From the IMG/VR virus record IMGVR_UViG_3300027749_000542, positions 1-20,765 of that record: a DNA stretch of 20,765 nucleotides. One strand, 5' to 3'. The notes below the pieces were generated by a model, which was not told the origin of the DNA, searched no databases, and was given only the letters and a program-made list of their open reading frames with translations. The DNA is from a virus. The translations under genes were made by a program, and so were the position numbers. Positions 1-9,315 of this stretch are shown one piece after another (within the stretch, counting starts at the first letter, position 1; each line of letters starts with the position of its first letter).

Positions 1-1197
1 GATGCACAAGCATATGCAGATGCACAGTCATCAGCATTAACCGTGACAGCCCCAGCAGACTTCGGCGTTCCTAAAGGAACAACCATAACTGCTCCTGTTT
101 ATGACCCAACATTTGATGTTGGTACTGGTGATGAAAACTTTGCAGATGTAACACCAAATGATTTAACTGGACTTAATGGTCTAAGCGACCGTGGTTCCCC
201 TGCTGGTGATAATAGTTATACTCCAGGTCAAGATGGTTCTGGCTATCCTGTCACTACTGCTACAACTGATGCGACTCCTTTAACTGCCGACGAAGCAGCA
301 GCCAAGGCTAAGGCTGATGAGTTAGCAGCAAGTCGTATAAGTATCTATGAGTTAATGGCAAAGCAATTTGAAATCTGGGGAGTTACCAAAAGAGACGCAC
401 AGGGTAATTATACACCTGAGTCTGCAGCCTTTCTTTCCCAACTTAAAGGTCTAGCAACTACTGGTGTTGGTCAAGATATGATTAGTTTAACACTTCAAGG
501 TAGTGATGCATATAAGAGTCGCTTTGCTGGTAATGCTCAACGTCTTAAGAGTGGACTAGCCGCCCTTTCTCCTGCTGACTATATTGCATCAGAAACAGCA
601 CATGACCAGATTCTTAGAGCAGCAGGTATTGATACTAGCGTATATTTGACTAAAGATATGCAGACTGCCCTTATTGGTGGTGATGTGTCACCTACTGAAC
701 TTAATGCGCGTGTTGCTTTAGCAGCCAAATCAATTGCTAATGCTGACCCATTCTATACACAGACCCTACAGAATTATTATGGTCTTACATCTGGACAGAT
801 GATTGCCCACGTACTTGACCCAACAGCAGCAATGCCTCTACTAGAAAAGCAGGCAATCTCTGCTGGCATCGGCTCAGCAGCATCTAAGCAAGGCTTGGGC
901 ATCTCGGCTACTACAGCACAGAATCTTTACGGACAGAATATTACAGAGGCACAAGCCCAACAAGGCTTCCAGAATATCGCTCTCAACATTGCACCTGAAC
1001 AAGGCATCGCAGCCCGATTTGGTGGAGATGCTGGAGCACAAGGTCAAAACCTTGTAGCCTCAACCTTCGGTCTAGCGGGTGCAGCGTATGCTGAACAGCA
1101 AATGCGAGCACTTAATACAAGAGAAACCAATGAGTTCTCTGGCTCCGCTGGAGCCGCCAAGGGAAGCCTCTACAGCGATAGTACTGGCGTTCTCTAA
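1..1197 (+). CDS. Unassigned virion protein, 5' truncated by window edge
   Basis: The frame is open from base 1 (it reads DAQAYADAQSSALTVTAPAD), so the GTG at 43 is probably not the start and the gene continues to the left. About 398 codons are visible. The N-terminal part is low-complexity (Gly/Thr/Asp-rich), followed by an Ala/Lys-rich helix near window residue 100. A helical region then has the pattern YKSRFAGNAQRL..GL..LSPADYI..E..HDQILRAAGI, which resembles a repeat-like motif I know from minor virion proteins of other tailed phages. There is no signal peptide, membrane segment or catalytic motif. Its place just before the scaffold and capsid genes suggests a portal-linked or internal virion protein. 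Structural role is inferred; exact function unknown. Confidence 0.7.
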   Translation, partial: DAQAYADAQSSALTVTAPADFGVPKGTTITAPVYDPTFDVGTGDENFADVTPNDLTGLNGLSDRGSPAGDNSYTPGQDGSGYPVTTATTDATPLTADEAAAKAKADELAASRISIYELMAKQFEIWGVTKRDAQGNYTPESAAFLSQLKGLATTGVGQDMISLTLQGSDAYKSRFAGNAQRLKSGLAALSPADYIASETAHDQILRAAGIDTSVYLTKDMQTALIGGDVSPTELNARVALAAKSIANADPFYTQTLQNYYGLTSGQMIAHVLDPTAAMPLLEKQAISAGIGSAASKQGLGISATTAQNLYGQNITEAQAQQGFQNIALNIAPEQGIAARFGGDAGAQGQNLVASTFGLAGAAYAEQQMRALNTRETNEFSGSAGAAKGSLYSDSTGVL

Positions 1198-1258
1198 CAA
1201 CTAAGCCTGCCCAATCCACCAGCATTGGCGCTATGTAATAAAGACTGGTAGTAGAAGC

Positions 1259-1286
1259 CATCAATATACTCCCCTGTATGTTGATG
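1259..1286 (+). other. Intergenic RNA hairpin before scaffold gene
   Basis: CATCAATATAC (1259-1269) pairs with GTATGTTGATG (1276-1286) across a 6-base loop, giving 11 base pairs with one G-U wobble. It sits in the 124-base gap between the first gene and the scaffold gene. No T run follows, so it is more likely an mRNA processing or stabilising element than a terminator. The rest of the gap holds only a weak 5-bp CCAAT/ATTGG repeat (1211-1228) and the scaffold ribosome binding site. Confidence 0.45.
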
Positions 1287-1321
1287 TGGTCTGCGTTCAT
1301 TCTAAACAAGGGAGTGCCGTA

Positions 1322-1813
1322 ATGGCGAACCAATACGAAGAAGACGATTACGAAGACGATACTAATGATGGAACACCTACGGGTGAAGTTCCAGCAGACC
1401 TTCGCAAAGCGCTCAAGCGCCTGCAGAGGGAAAATAAAGAACTGAAAGAGAGTAACGCGACAACTCAATCAGAACTGCGTTCTCGTAGCGTTAAAGACGT
1501 ACTGGAATCAAAGGGTGTACCTAGCAAAGTTGCTAAGTTTATTCCTAGTGATGTAAGTACACCCGACCAGGTTGCTGCATGGCTAACTGAAAACGCTGAC
1601 GTTTTCGGTTTCTCTGCTGAAACTGGTTCCTCCGACGAAACCAAATCAGAAAATGCAGGAAACTACCAGCGTATTAATAATGCTACGGAGACTGCAATTA
1701 GTCCAACAAAGGATGCTGACTTGCTTGCTAAGTTAAGCAACCCTAATCTCACGAGGAACGAACTCGATTCACTTCGTGGTGAAGGACAGAGTACAGGTCG
1801 TCGGAAGTTTTAA
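1322..1813 (+). CDS. Capsid scaffolding protein (probable)
   Basis: This 163-residue acidic, helix-rich protein lies directly upstream of the major capsid gene. The N-terminus is strongly acidic (residues 6-16, mostly Glu/Asp). Residues about 25-52 form a charged coiled-coil with a KRLQRENKELKES core. A segment PSDVSTPDQVAAWLTENADVFGF (about 74-96) and a basic C-terminus ending TGRRKF follow. These traits are typical of phage scaffolding proteins, which organise procapsid assembly through a basic C-terminal capsid-binding helix. I chose ATG 1322 because GGGAG (about 1310-1314) precedes it; the upstream ATG at 1286 lies in the intergenic hairpin and would add a non-conserved-looking stretch. 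Function rests on context and composition rather than a catalytic motif. Confidence 0.75.
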   Translation: MANQYEEDDYEDDTNDGTPTGEVPADLRKALKRLQRENKELKESNATTQSELRSRSVKDVLESKGVPSKVAKFIPSDVSTPDQVAAWLTENADVFGFSAETGSSDETKSENAGNYQRINNATETAISPTKDADLLAKLSNPNLTRNELDSLRGEGQSTGRRKF

Positions 1814-1852
1814 CCCATTTAACACTAACAACCCTAAGAAGGGGGTGAACAC

Positions 1853-2908
1853 ATGGCCAATGCTTACAATAGTACGTCAACGATTGGTACTAATTTAGTA
1901 CAAACCGCTTATGACCGCTATGTAGAATTTGCGCTTCGTGCTGTGCCTATGGTCCGCGACCTCGCGGATAAGCGTCCAGTACAACAGGCTATGCCTGGCT
2001 CAAGTGTTGTCTTTCAGATTTACTCTGATATGGCTCAAGCATCTACTCCACTGTCTGAGACAGTCGACCCAGATGCAGTAGCACTTGGTAACACAACAAC
2101 CGTTTCTGTTACTCTTAACGAATACGGTAATGCTTCCATGGCTACTCGCAAGTTGGAACTCTTCTCACTATCCGATGTTGACCCAGCAATTGCTGACATC
2201 ATCGCCTTCAATATGGCAGACTCCCTAGACACAGTTGCTCTCAATGAACTTGTTGGCGGAACCTACGGTATTGCAGAAGTTGGTGGCGCTCTAGTCACTA
2301 ACCTCGATGGCACAGGCTACACAGGTGGCGTAACTCAAGGTAAGGTTCTGGCAACAGACACTATCAAGAGCCGCGATATCCGTTTCGCAGTTGCCAAGTT
2401 GCGCTCTAACAAAGTTGTTCCTCGCCAAGGTGAGTTCTACTATGTTGGTATCCACCCAGAAGTTTCACACGACCTTCGTGCTGAGACTGGTTCAGGCGGA
2501 TGGCGCGATGACCACAAGTATTCCGAGACAGGTGCTGGCGAATTCTGGCCAGGAACTATCGGAACTTACGAAGGCGCTATGTTCGTAGAGTCTCCACGTA
2601 TGTTCAACGCTGCTGACGGTGCTACTGGCACTGGCGGTACTTATGCTAACACCTCATACTCAGGTACATTTGGAACAACTTCCTATGTATACGGTACTAC
2701 AGGTACTCGCGTATTCCGTACGATTATCGCTGGAAAGCAAGCACTGGCTGAAGCCGTTGCTGAAGAGCCACACGTAATCTTCGGACCAGTTGTTGATAAG
2801 TTGATGCGTTTCCGTCCAATCGGTTGGTACGGTGTGCTTGGATTCAAGCGCTATCGTGACCCTGCACTGATTCGTCTTGAAACTTCATCTTCTATTCACT
2901 TAGCCTAG
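1853..2908 (+). CDS. Major capsid protein, N4-gp56-like family
   Basis: This 351-residue protein has the length and order of features of the N4-gp56 capsid family (HK97-type fold). It has an N-terminal helix with TAYDRYVEFALRAVPMVRDLAD (about 18-39), then PGSSVVFQIYSD, an LSETVDPD loop and the strand segment VSVTLNEYGNASMATRKLEL. The helix AFNMADSLDTVALNEL and a C-terminal half with FYYVGIHPEVSHDLRAETGS and GTIGTYEGAMFVESPRMF follow. The ribosome binding site is strong (AAGGGGG about 7 bases before ATG 1853). It would form the icosahedral shell, using the upstream scaffold for assembly. A GC-rich hairpin lies just after the stop codon. The identity is clear from pattern and neighbourhood, although I could not run a profile search. 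Confidence 0.9.
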   Translation: MANAYNSTSTIGTNLVQTAYDRYVEFALRAVPMVRDLADKRPVQQAMPGSSVVFQIYSDMAQASTPLSETVDPDAVALGNTTTVSVTLNEYGNASMATRKLELFSLSDVDPAIADIIAFNMADSLDTVALNELVGGTYGIAEVGGALVTNLDGTGYTGGVTQGKVLATDTIKSRDIRFAVAKLRSNKVVPRQGEFYYVGIHPEVSHDLRAETGSGGWRDDHKYSETGAGEFWPGTIGTYEGAMFVESPRMFNAADGATGTGGTYANTSYSGTFGTTSYVYGTTGTRVFRTIIAGKQALAEAVAEEPHVIFGPVVDKLMRFRPIGWYGVLGFKRYRDPALIRLETSSSIHLA

Positions 2909-2920
2909 TCGCTCTGGAGT

Positions 2921-2942
2921 GGCCCCGCCTTCGGGCGGGGTC
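2921..2942 (+). terminator. GC-rich hairpin after capsid gene (attenuator or RNA-stability element)
   Basis: CCCCGCC (2923-2929) and GGCGGGG (2934-2940) enclose a TTCG loop closed by C-G, the very stable cUUCGg tetraloop. The stem extends by one G-U and one G-C pair to 2921-2942. It starts 12 bases after the capsid stop. The following bases (TCTACTCACC) are not a U tract, so full intrinsic termination is unlikely. Partial termination or protection of the capsid mRNA from 3' exonucleases is a reasonable inference. Confidence 0.65.
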
Positions 2943-2969
2943 TACTCACCCTACTATGATTGGAGACCA

Positions 2970-3230
2970 ATGGCTACGTACATACTAGAACCACCTACGG
3001 TAGACGAAGGTCCAGCAGGATTTGGACGCCTCTTCTGGCGCTATAAGATTACACGTGGAGATACACTTCTTATGACTGGCGGAGTTGTTACACGCTCACG
3101 CACATACTCAGTGCAAGAAGTTGCTGATGCAGACCATGCCTACCTAGGCGGTCACAAATATGTTCTTTCCCCATTAGAATACACTCAGTTGGTTGCTGCT
3201 GGATACAGCGCAAACATAACTGTTGTATAA
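2970..3230 (+). CDS. Small unassigned structural-region protein
   Basis: This 86-residue protein begins ATYILEPPTVDEGP and has no membrane segment or enzyme motif. Its core GFGRLFWRYKITRGDTLL, followed by a Val/Thr-rich strand and YLGGHKYVLSPLEYTQL, suggests a small beta-rich protein. I selected ATG 2970 (GGAG at 2962-2965) over the GTG at 2919, because the longer form would begin inside the post-capsid hairpin. It sits between the capsid and glycosyltransferase genes, where phages often keep decoration or connector proteins. The function is not recognised. Confidence 0.7.
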   Translation: MATYILEPPTVDEGPAGFGRLFWRYKITRGDTLLMTGGVVTRSRTYSVQEVADADHAYLGGHKYVLSPLEYTQLVAAGYSANITVV

Positions 3231-3239
3231 GGAGAAACT

Positions 3240-3329
3240 ATGATGTTCCAAGATGACCCAGATGAATTAATTAAAATAGCAATTCTTATCAAAGAACAAG
3301 GCTTGTTAGATGGCGAAGCCCCTGAATAA
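3240..3329 (+). CDS. 29-residue micro-ORF overlapping the glycosyltransferase start
   Basis: ATG 3240 has an excellent ribosome binding site (AAGGAG, about 3229-3234) and opens a 29-residue acidic, amphipathic peptide (MMFQDDPDELIKIAILIKEQ, then GLLDGEAPE). It stops at 3327-3329, overlapping the next gene by 20 bases. It fills the gap between the 86-residue protein and the glycosyltransferase almost exactly. It may be a genuine small protein, or a leader ORF whose translation couples to the glycosyltransferase, whose own ribosome binding site (AAGG near 3299-3302) is modest. Function unknown. Confidence 0.5.
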   Translation: MMFQDDPDELIKIAILIKEQGLLDGEAPE

Positions 3330-4395
3330 ATTTAAGATAGCAACTTATGCTATCGCACTCAATGAAGAAAAGCATATTGCGCGTTGGCTAGAGGCTACTA
3401 AGAACTCTGACTATCGTGTTGTTATGGATACTGGTTCAACTGATAAAACTGTAGAACTACTAGAAGCAGCAGGAGTTACCGTAGGACACATCAGTGTGAT
3501 ACCTTGGCGCTTTGATACTGCACGAAATGCAGCACTTGCTTTAGTTCCACAAGATGCAGACATATGTGTTATTTTAGATATGGATGAAGTTCCTGAAAAG
3601 GACTTCTACCAGAAGGTTCGTATGCAATGGATACCAGGCGCACATCGTGGCTGGATAACTATGGATACCTCAATCAAATGGGAAGCCGATAGACTCCACA
3701 GTAGAAATGGCTGGGAGTGGAAGTGGCCCTGCCATGAGGTTGCCCTCTGGACTGGCGAAGGTGAATCAACCTTCTGCGCTACTACGGCTGTTATCAAGCA
3801 CCTACCTGACAATGACAAGTCACGTGGTCAGTACCTGACCATGCTCCAGGCTGCAGTTGTAGAGATGCCAGAAGACACTCGCATGTGGCTCTATCTTTGC
3901 CGAGAATACTACTTCAACAATAACTGGTTGAAGGTCCTTGAGACGGCTGAAAAGGTCCTAATCCTAGATGGCTGGGATATTGAGTTAGCAGCAGCCTGCC
4001 GATGGGCAGGAGATGCCGCTAGGAACCTCTCACAGCCCTCTACAGCCTGGTTTGACCGTGGGGCTACACTTGCACCTGAGTCAGGTGAAGCGTGGTACGG
4101 AGTGGCTATAGATGCCTACAGAAACAATGACTGGACTAAAAGTTTAGATGCCTCAATTAAGGTCATAGAGTTACCTAGGTCACAACATTATCTTGCTGAA
4201 CCTAGTGCTTGGGATTGGAAAGCCTTTGACTTGGCTGCAGTCGCCTGCTATAACCTAGGACATCTTGATGAAGCAATTACCTTTGCCAAACGTGCTCTTC
4301 GTGGTAAACCTGCGGAACGAGAGCGTATCCAGCGTAACTTGAACTTCATGAAGGGTATCAAAGAGAATGCACGAACACGCGCCAAAAGTAGTTGA
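3310..4395 (+). CDS. Family 2-like glycosyltransferase with TPR-like C-terminal half
   Basis: This 361-residue protein has two parts. Residues about 8-165 form a GT-A-type catalytic domain: ALNEEKHI (16-23), VVMDTGSTDKT (38-47) for nucleotide-sugar binding, RNAA (72-75) and a DxD-type metal site LDMDE (89-93). HEV (142-144) and HLPDNDKSRG (164-173) follow. Residues about 190-350 are helical repeats (WLYLCREYYFNNNWLKVLETA; AWYGVAIDAYRNNDWTKSLDA; ACYNLGHLDEAITFAKRAL) that look like tetratricopeptide repeats. This architecture is known for cytoplasmic glycosyltransferases that modify proteins or surface polymers. Because the gene lies inside the head/fibre operon, glycosylation of virion or fibre protein is a reasonable inference; modifying host wall polymers is the alternative. 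Sugar donor and acceptor cannot be read from the sequence. Confidence 0.85.
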   Translation: MAKPLNKFKIATYAIALNEEKHIARWLEATKNSDYRVVMDTGSTDKTVELLEAAGVTVGHISVIPWRFDTARNAALALVPQDADICVILDMDEVPEKDFYQKVRMQWIPGAHRGWITMDTSIKWEADRLHSRNGWEWKWPCHEVALWTGEGESTFCATTAVIKHLPDNDKSRGQYLTMLQAAVVEMPEDTRMWLYLCREYYFNNNWLKVLETAEKVLILDGWDIELAAACRWAGDAARNLSQPSTAWFDRGATLAPESGEAWYGVAIDAYRNNDWTKSLDASIKVIELPRSQHYLAEPSAWDWKAFDLAAVACYNLGHLDEAITFAKRALRGKPAERERIQRNLNFMKGIKENARTRAKSS

Positions 4396-4801
4396 TTGGG
4401 TATTAAATGAAGAACACAACTTTGTTCCAAGCCTTTACGGGTGTACCTTATGCGAGGAAGTATTTACCTCTCTTCCTAAAGACGATGCTGTTTATGTGCC
4501 TCACGGGCACAGTGATTACGTTGATGGTTGTTTTGCTTGTAAGGTGGGCACTCTCGAACTAGGTACGGGTGATGCTGGTAGAGCGGACTCACCATCACAA
4601 AAGAAGTGGGATAAGGAATTATCTAACTATAGAGATGCACGTGCTCAAGGTGTACAGCCAGAAGGCACATCCAATAAACAGATAGAAGCATCACTTCAAG
4701 CAAGTGAGAAGTTGGGTCGTGCATTTAATGCTGAGACAATGGGTGCAGCAGCAACAGTTACCAAGGCCAAAGCAAATCTAATGAATGAACTAGGAGTCTA
4801 A
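4367..4801 (+). CDS. Small protein with paired CxxC zinc knuckles
   Basis: This 144-residue protein overlaps the glycosyltransferase 3' end by 29 bases. Residues 1-60 contain HNFVPSLYGCTLC (C26, C29) and DGCFACK (C55, C58), with several histidines (H46, H48) between them, so a zinc-ribbon-like knuckle is likely. The C-terminal part is helical, with KKWDKELSNYRDARAQGVQPEGT and an Ala-rich end. The pattern of two CxxC pairs followed by WD.EL..YRDAR.QG.QP.GT is one I associate with hypothetical proteins in structural operons of actinobacteriophages. The start at ATG 4367 has only a weak purine-rich site (AAGAGA), so translation is probably coupled to the upstream gene. Function unknown; a fibre-assembly or connector accessory is possible. 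Confidence 0.75.
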   Translation: MHEHAPKVVDWVLNEEHNFVPSLYGCTLCEEVFTSLPKDDAVYVPHGHSDYVDGCFACKVGTLELGTGDAGRADSPSQKKWDKELSNYRDARAQGVQPEGTSNKQIEASLQASEKLGRAFNAETMGAAATVTKAKANLMNELGV

Positions 4802-4802
4802 C

Positions 4803-7105
<2,303 letters not shown>

Positions 7106-7131
7106 TCTATATACAAAGAAAAGAGTACAAA

Positions 7132-7266
7132 ATGGCTAAAGGTAAAGTAGAACTATTCAAGTCCAAGGCCGCAATGGCTAAGCATGAAAAGGCTGAATCA
7201 CCTAAGAAGGCAATGGCTGAAAAGAAATCAGGCGAAAGAGACATCATCAAGAAAAAGGGGAAATAA
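7132..7266 (+). CDS. Small lysine-rich protein
   Basis: This 44-residue, highly basic protein (about one third Lys) consists of alternating KxxAMAKHEKA and KKAMAEKKS segments and ends KKKGK. ATG 7132 follows a purine-rich AAGAAAAGAG tract; an upstream in-frame ATG at 7078 lies inside the fibre gene and is less likely. No Cys or membrane segment is present. Such a short, soluble, positively charged protein could bind nucleic acid or act as a virion-associated basic peptide, but neither role can be shown here. Confidence 0.6.
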   Translation: MAKGKVELFKSKAAMAKHEKAESPKKAMAEKKSGERDIIKKKGK

Positions 7267-7268
7267 CT

Positions 7269-7382
7269 ATGTGCGCATCATGCGGTTGCGATAGCAACAT
7301 GATTGGTAAGACAGGCGACCAACTATCAGGAAAGCCACAAGACCCATATGGTCAGTATGATGGCGTTGGCGGAACTAAGTAA
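7269..7382 (+). CDS. 37-residue Cys-rich peptide (MCASCGC)
   Basis: ATG 7269 has a good purine-rich site (AAAGGGG, about 7255-7261) and starts a 37-residue peptide that begins MCASCGCDSN and ends in a Gly/Asp/Tyr-rich tail (DPYGQYDGVGGTK). Three cysteines (C2, C5, C7) sit in the first seven residues, suggesting metal binding or disulfide exchange. Short MCxSCGC peptides recur in structural operons of actinobacteriophages, but their role is unknown to me. It starts two bases after the stop of the Lys-rich gene, so it is part of the same message. Confidence 0.6.
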   Translation: MCASCGCDSNMIGKTGDQLSGKPQDPYGQYDGVGGTK

Positions 7383-7407
7383 CTAAGAATCTATAAGGGA
7401 GCGCACA

Positions 7408-7692
7408 ATGGCAATTGGTGACGGATTAACGACAACATATCATCTCAACCGTTTGGCTGGAACCATCGTTGGTGGTGTTCCCCAGTATGACACGCAAGGT
7501 GCTGCAATTATTTGGGCAAAGAATGTGACAGGTAAGAAATTCAATGCAGGCATTGATGCTCTTAATGAAATATATTCCTACCGTAATGGTGGCAATAAAC
7601 TCTTCTTAGATGTACCAGGAGTTCTGAGCATGCTTGCTACTGGGACAATGGGACTTGGCGAAGATGAAGCAGCGCGGAGGATTGTATCTTGA
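7408..7692 (+). CDS. Small unassigned virion-region protein
   Basis: This 94-residue protein has a good ribosome binding site (AAGGGAG, ending about 11 bases before ATG 7408). Its sequence shows an N-terminal AIGDGLTTTYHLNRLAGTIV, a central WAKNVTGKKFNAGIDALNEIY helix and a C-terminal Gly-Leu/Ala segment (GVLSMLATGTMGLGEDEAARR). There is no membrane segment or catalytic motif. The last codons overlap the next gene by 4 bases (TTGA), so it is probably translated with the tail/adaptor protein. A head-completion or tail-linked role is possible by position only. Confidence 0.7.
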   Translation: MAIGDGLTTTYHLNRLAGTIVGGVPQYDTQGAAIIWAKNVTGKKFNAGIDALNEIYSYRNGGNKLFLDVPGVLSMLATGTMGLGEDEAARRIVS

Positions 7693-8579
7693 CAACTTAT
7701 GCAGATTTAATCAATGAGACGGCTCTATCCCTTGCGGGATATACCAACCGTCAAGACCAGGCAACCTATCTGATTGCTAGTTTAACTAGCAGTGCCTTAG
7801 CCTTTGCGGTGCAAGATGGCACAGTGCTTACACGTGGCTTAGTTGAGATTGATAGCGAACTGTTATGGGTTGACTCCTTTGACAGGGTTACTAACGTCGC
7901 TACTGTTGCCCCTTACGGGCGCGGCTTTAGAGATACAGTGGCAGTAAGCCATGCCTCGGGAGCGCGGGTAACCATTGCTCCTTCATTCCCACGCTCTGTT
8001 ATTGCTCGTAACCTGGACCAGGCAATTGACGCAATCTATCCCGACCTGTTTGGTACATACTATACAACCTTCCCATTTATCGCATCACGGACAACCTATG
8101 CGTTGCCACAAGAAGCAATTGATGTGATGGGCATCTCATGGCAATCAATTGGACCATCTAAAGAATGGCTTCCAGTTCGTCACTATCGTGTAGACCGTAT
8201 GGCTAATCCTCTAATCTGGGGCACAGGTAAGACGCTATCAATCAATGATGGTATTGTTCCAGGACGTACAGTTATGATTACCTATACCAAGAAGCCTACA
8301 GTCCTACAATATGAGACAGATGATTTTACTTCATCTGGACTTCCTGATTCAGCACGTGAAGTTATTGTACTTGGTGCAGCATATCGTACTGCAGCCTATC
8401 TTGATTTAGGACGTGTACCTACATCTACTGCTGAATCAGATGCTATGGCTACAGGTAACCCTATTGGTTCTGCTGCCAATATATCACGGTATATCTACCA
8501 GATGTATCAGCAACGCTTACAGATAGAAGTTCGTCGTCAGCAAGAGCAGTTCCCACCCCGCGTTCATATTACAAGATAG
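7689..8579 (+). CDS. Head-tail adaptor / tail tube-like protein (probable)
   Basis: The start is TTG 7689: a perfect GGAGG (7676-7680) lies 8 bases upstream and the codon overlaps the previous stop as TTGA. The 296-residue product has a small beta module (EIDSELLWVDS..., RGFRDT...SHASGARVT, about 50-98) and a helix SVIARNLDQAIDAIYPDLF. Mixed strands follow, then a helical C-terminus (GLPDSAREVIVLGAAYRTAAYLDLG...YQMYQQRLQIEVRRQQEQ). The R.LDQAID..YP.L helix and the helical end resemble adaptor or tail-tubular proteins that dock onto the portal in short-tailed phages. Adaptor is my best guess; a generic minor tail protein is the alternative. Confidence 0.6.
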   Translation: MTTYADLINETALSLAGYTNRQDQATYLIASLTSSALAFAVQDGTVLTRGLVEIDSELLWVDSFDRVTNVATVAPYGRGFRDTVAVSHASGARVTIAPSFPRSVIARNLDQAIDAIYPDLFGTYYTTFPFIASRTTYALPQEAIDVMGISWQSIGPSKEWLPVRHYRVDRMANPLIWGTGKTLSINDGIVPGRTVMITYTKKPTVLQYETDDFTSSGLPDSAREVIVLGAAYRTAAYLDLGRVPTSTAESDAMATGNPIGSAANISRYIYQMYQQRLQIEVRRQQEQFPPRVHITR

Positions 8580-8592
8580 TTAGGATACCCTC

Positions 8593-9315
8593 ATGGCGGT
8601 CAATAGATATTACAGTGCTATCGCACAGGATACGACGATTACTAGTACAACCTCAAGTTCAGTAACAAGTATTGCTGTTAGCGCTACTACTGGATTTCCA
8701 GCAACCTATCCTTATTGCCTAGCGCTAGACTTTGGTGCTGCCCTTGAGGAACTTGTAGATGTAACCAATGCTGCGGGATTAACCTTGACAGTGACACGTG
8801 GAGTTAATGGAACAACTGCTGCAGCACATGCGGTAGGTGCCGTTGTACGCCATGTTATTACAGCCCGTGATATGACTGAAAGCCAGGCACATATCGCTGG
8901 TACTACAGGCGTTCACGGAGTTACTGGTGCCGTAGTTGGCACTACAGATACACAGACTTTAACTAACAAATCTATTGACTATACAGCCAACACTATTACT
9001 AACTTACCTACGGTAAGTCTTAACCTGACATTTAATGCCCAAACTGGTACTACATACACTCTAGTATCTGGCGATGTTAACAAGTTAGTCACTCTTAATA
9101 ATGCCGCTGCCGTCACAGTAACTATCCCTAACGGAGTCTTTACTACAGGTCAGCAGATTAACTTGCAGCAACTAGGAGCAGGTCAGGTAACAGTTCAAGG
9201 TGATGGAACAACAACCTTTACTGGAACTGGTACCAAACTACGCGCTCAGTACTCAACAGCAACTCTGGTTTGCACGGGAACTAACACCTTCACTCTAATC
9301 GGAGACATAGCATGA
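8593..9315 (+). CDS. Second tail fibre with shared C-terminal module
   Basis: This 240-residue beta-rich protein starts with a short barrel-like domain (about 10-95) that contains LEELVDVTNAAGLTLTVTRG, GTTAAAHAVGAVVRHVI and ARDMTESQAHI. A linker holds GVHGVTGAVVGTTDTQTLTNKSID. The C-terminal domain (about 145-240) has NNAAAVTVTIP, GQQINLQQLGAGQVTVQG and a final NTFTLIGDIA, and matches the end of the collagen-like fibre in spacing and motifs. TLTNK segments are typical of phage fibres. The ribosome binding site (AGGATA) is modest. The next gene overlaps by 4 bases (ATGA). Probably a second, shorter fibre or a spacer that positions the adhesins downstream. Confidence 0.75.
   Translation: MAVNRYYSAIAQDTTITSTTSSSVTSIAVSATTGFPATYPYCLALDFGAALEELVDVTNAAGLTLTVTRGVNGTTAAAHAVGAVVRHVITARDMTESQAHIAGTTGVHGVTGAVVGTTDTQTLTNKSIDYTANTITNLPTVSLNLTFNAQTGTTYTLVSGDVNKLVTLNNAAAVTVTIPNGVFTTGQQINLQQLGAGQVTVQGDGTTTFTGTGTKLRAQYSTATLVCTGTNTFTLIGDIA

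Noticed and set aside
1112-1468. 118-codon antisense ORF
   Set aside because: It is antisense to the end of the first gene and the scaffold start, lacks a ribosome binding site and has no recognisable domain. The sense frames are better supported.
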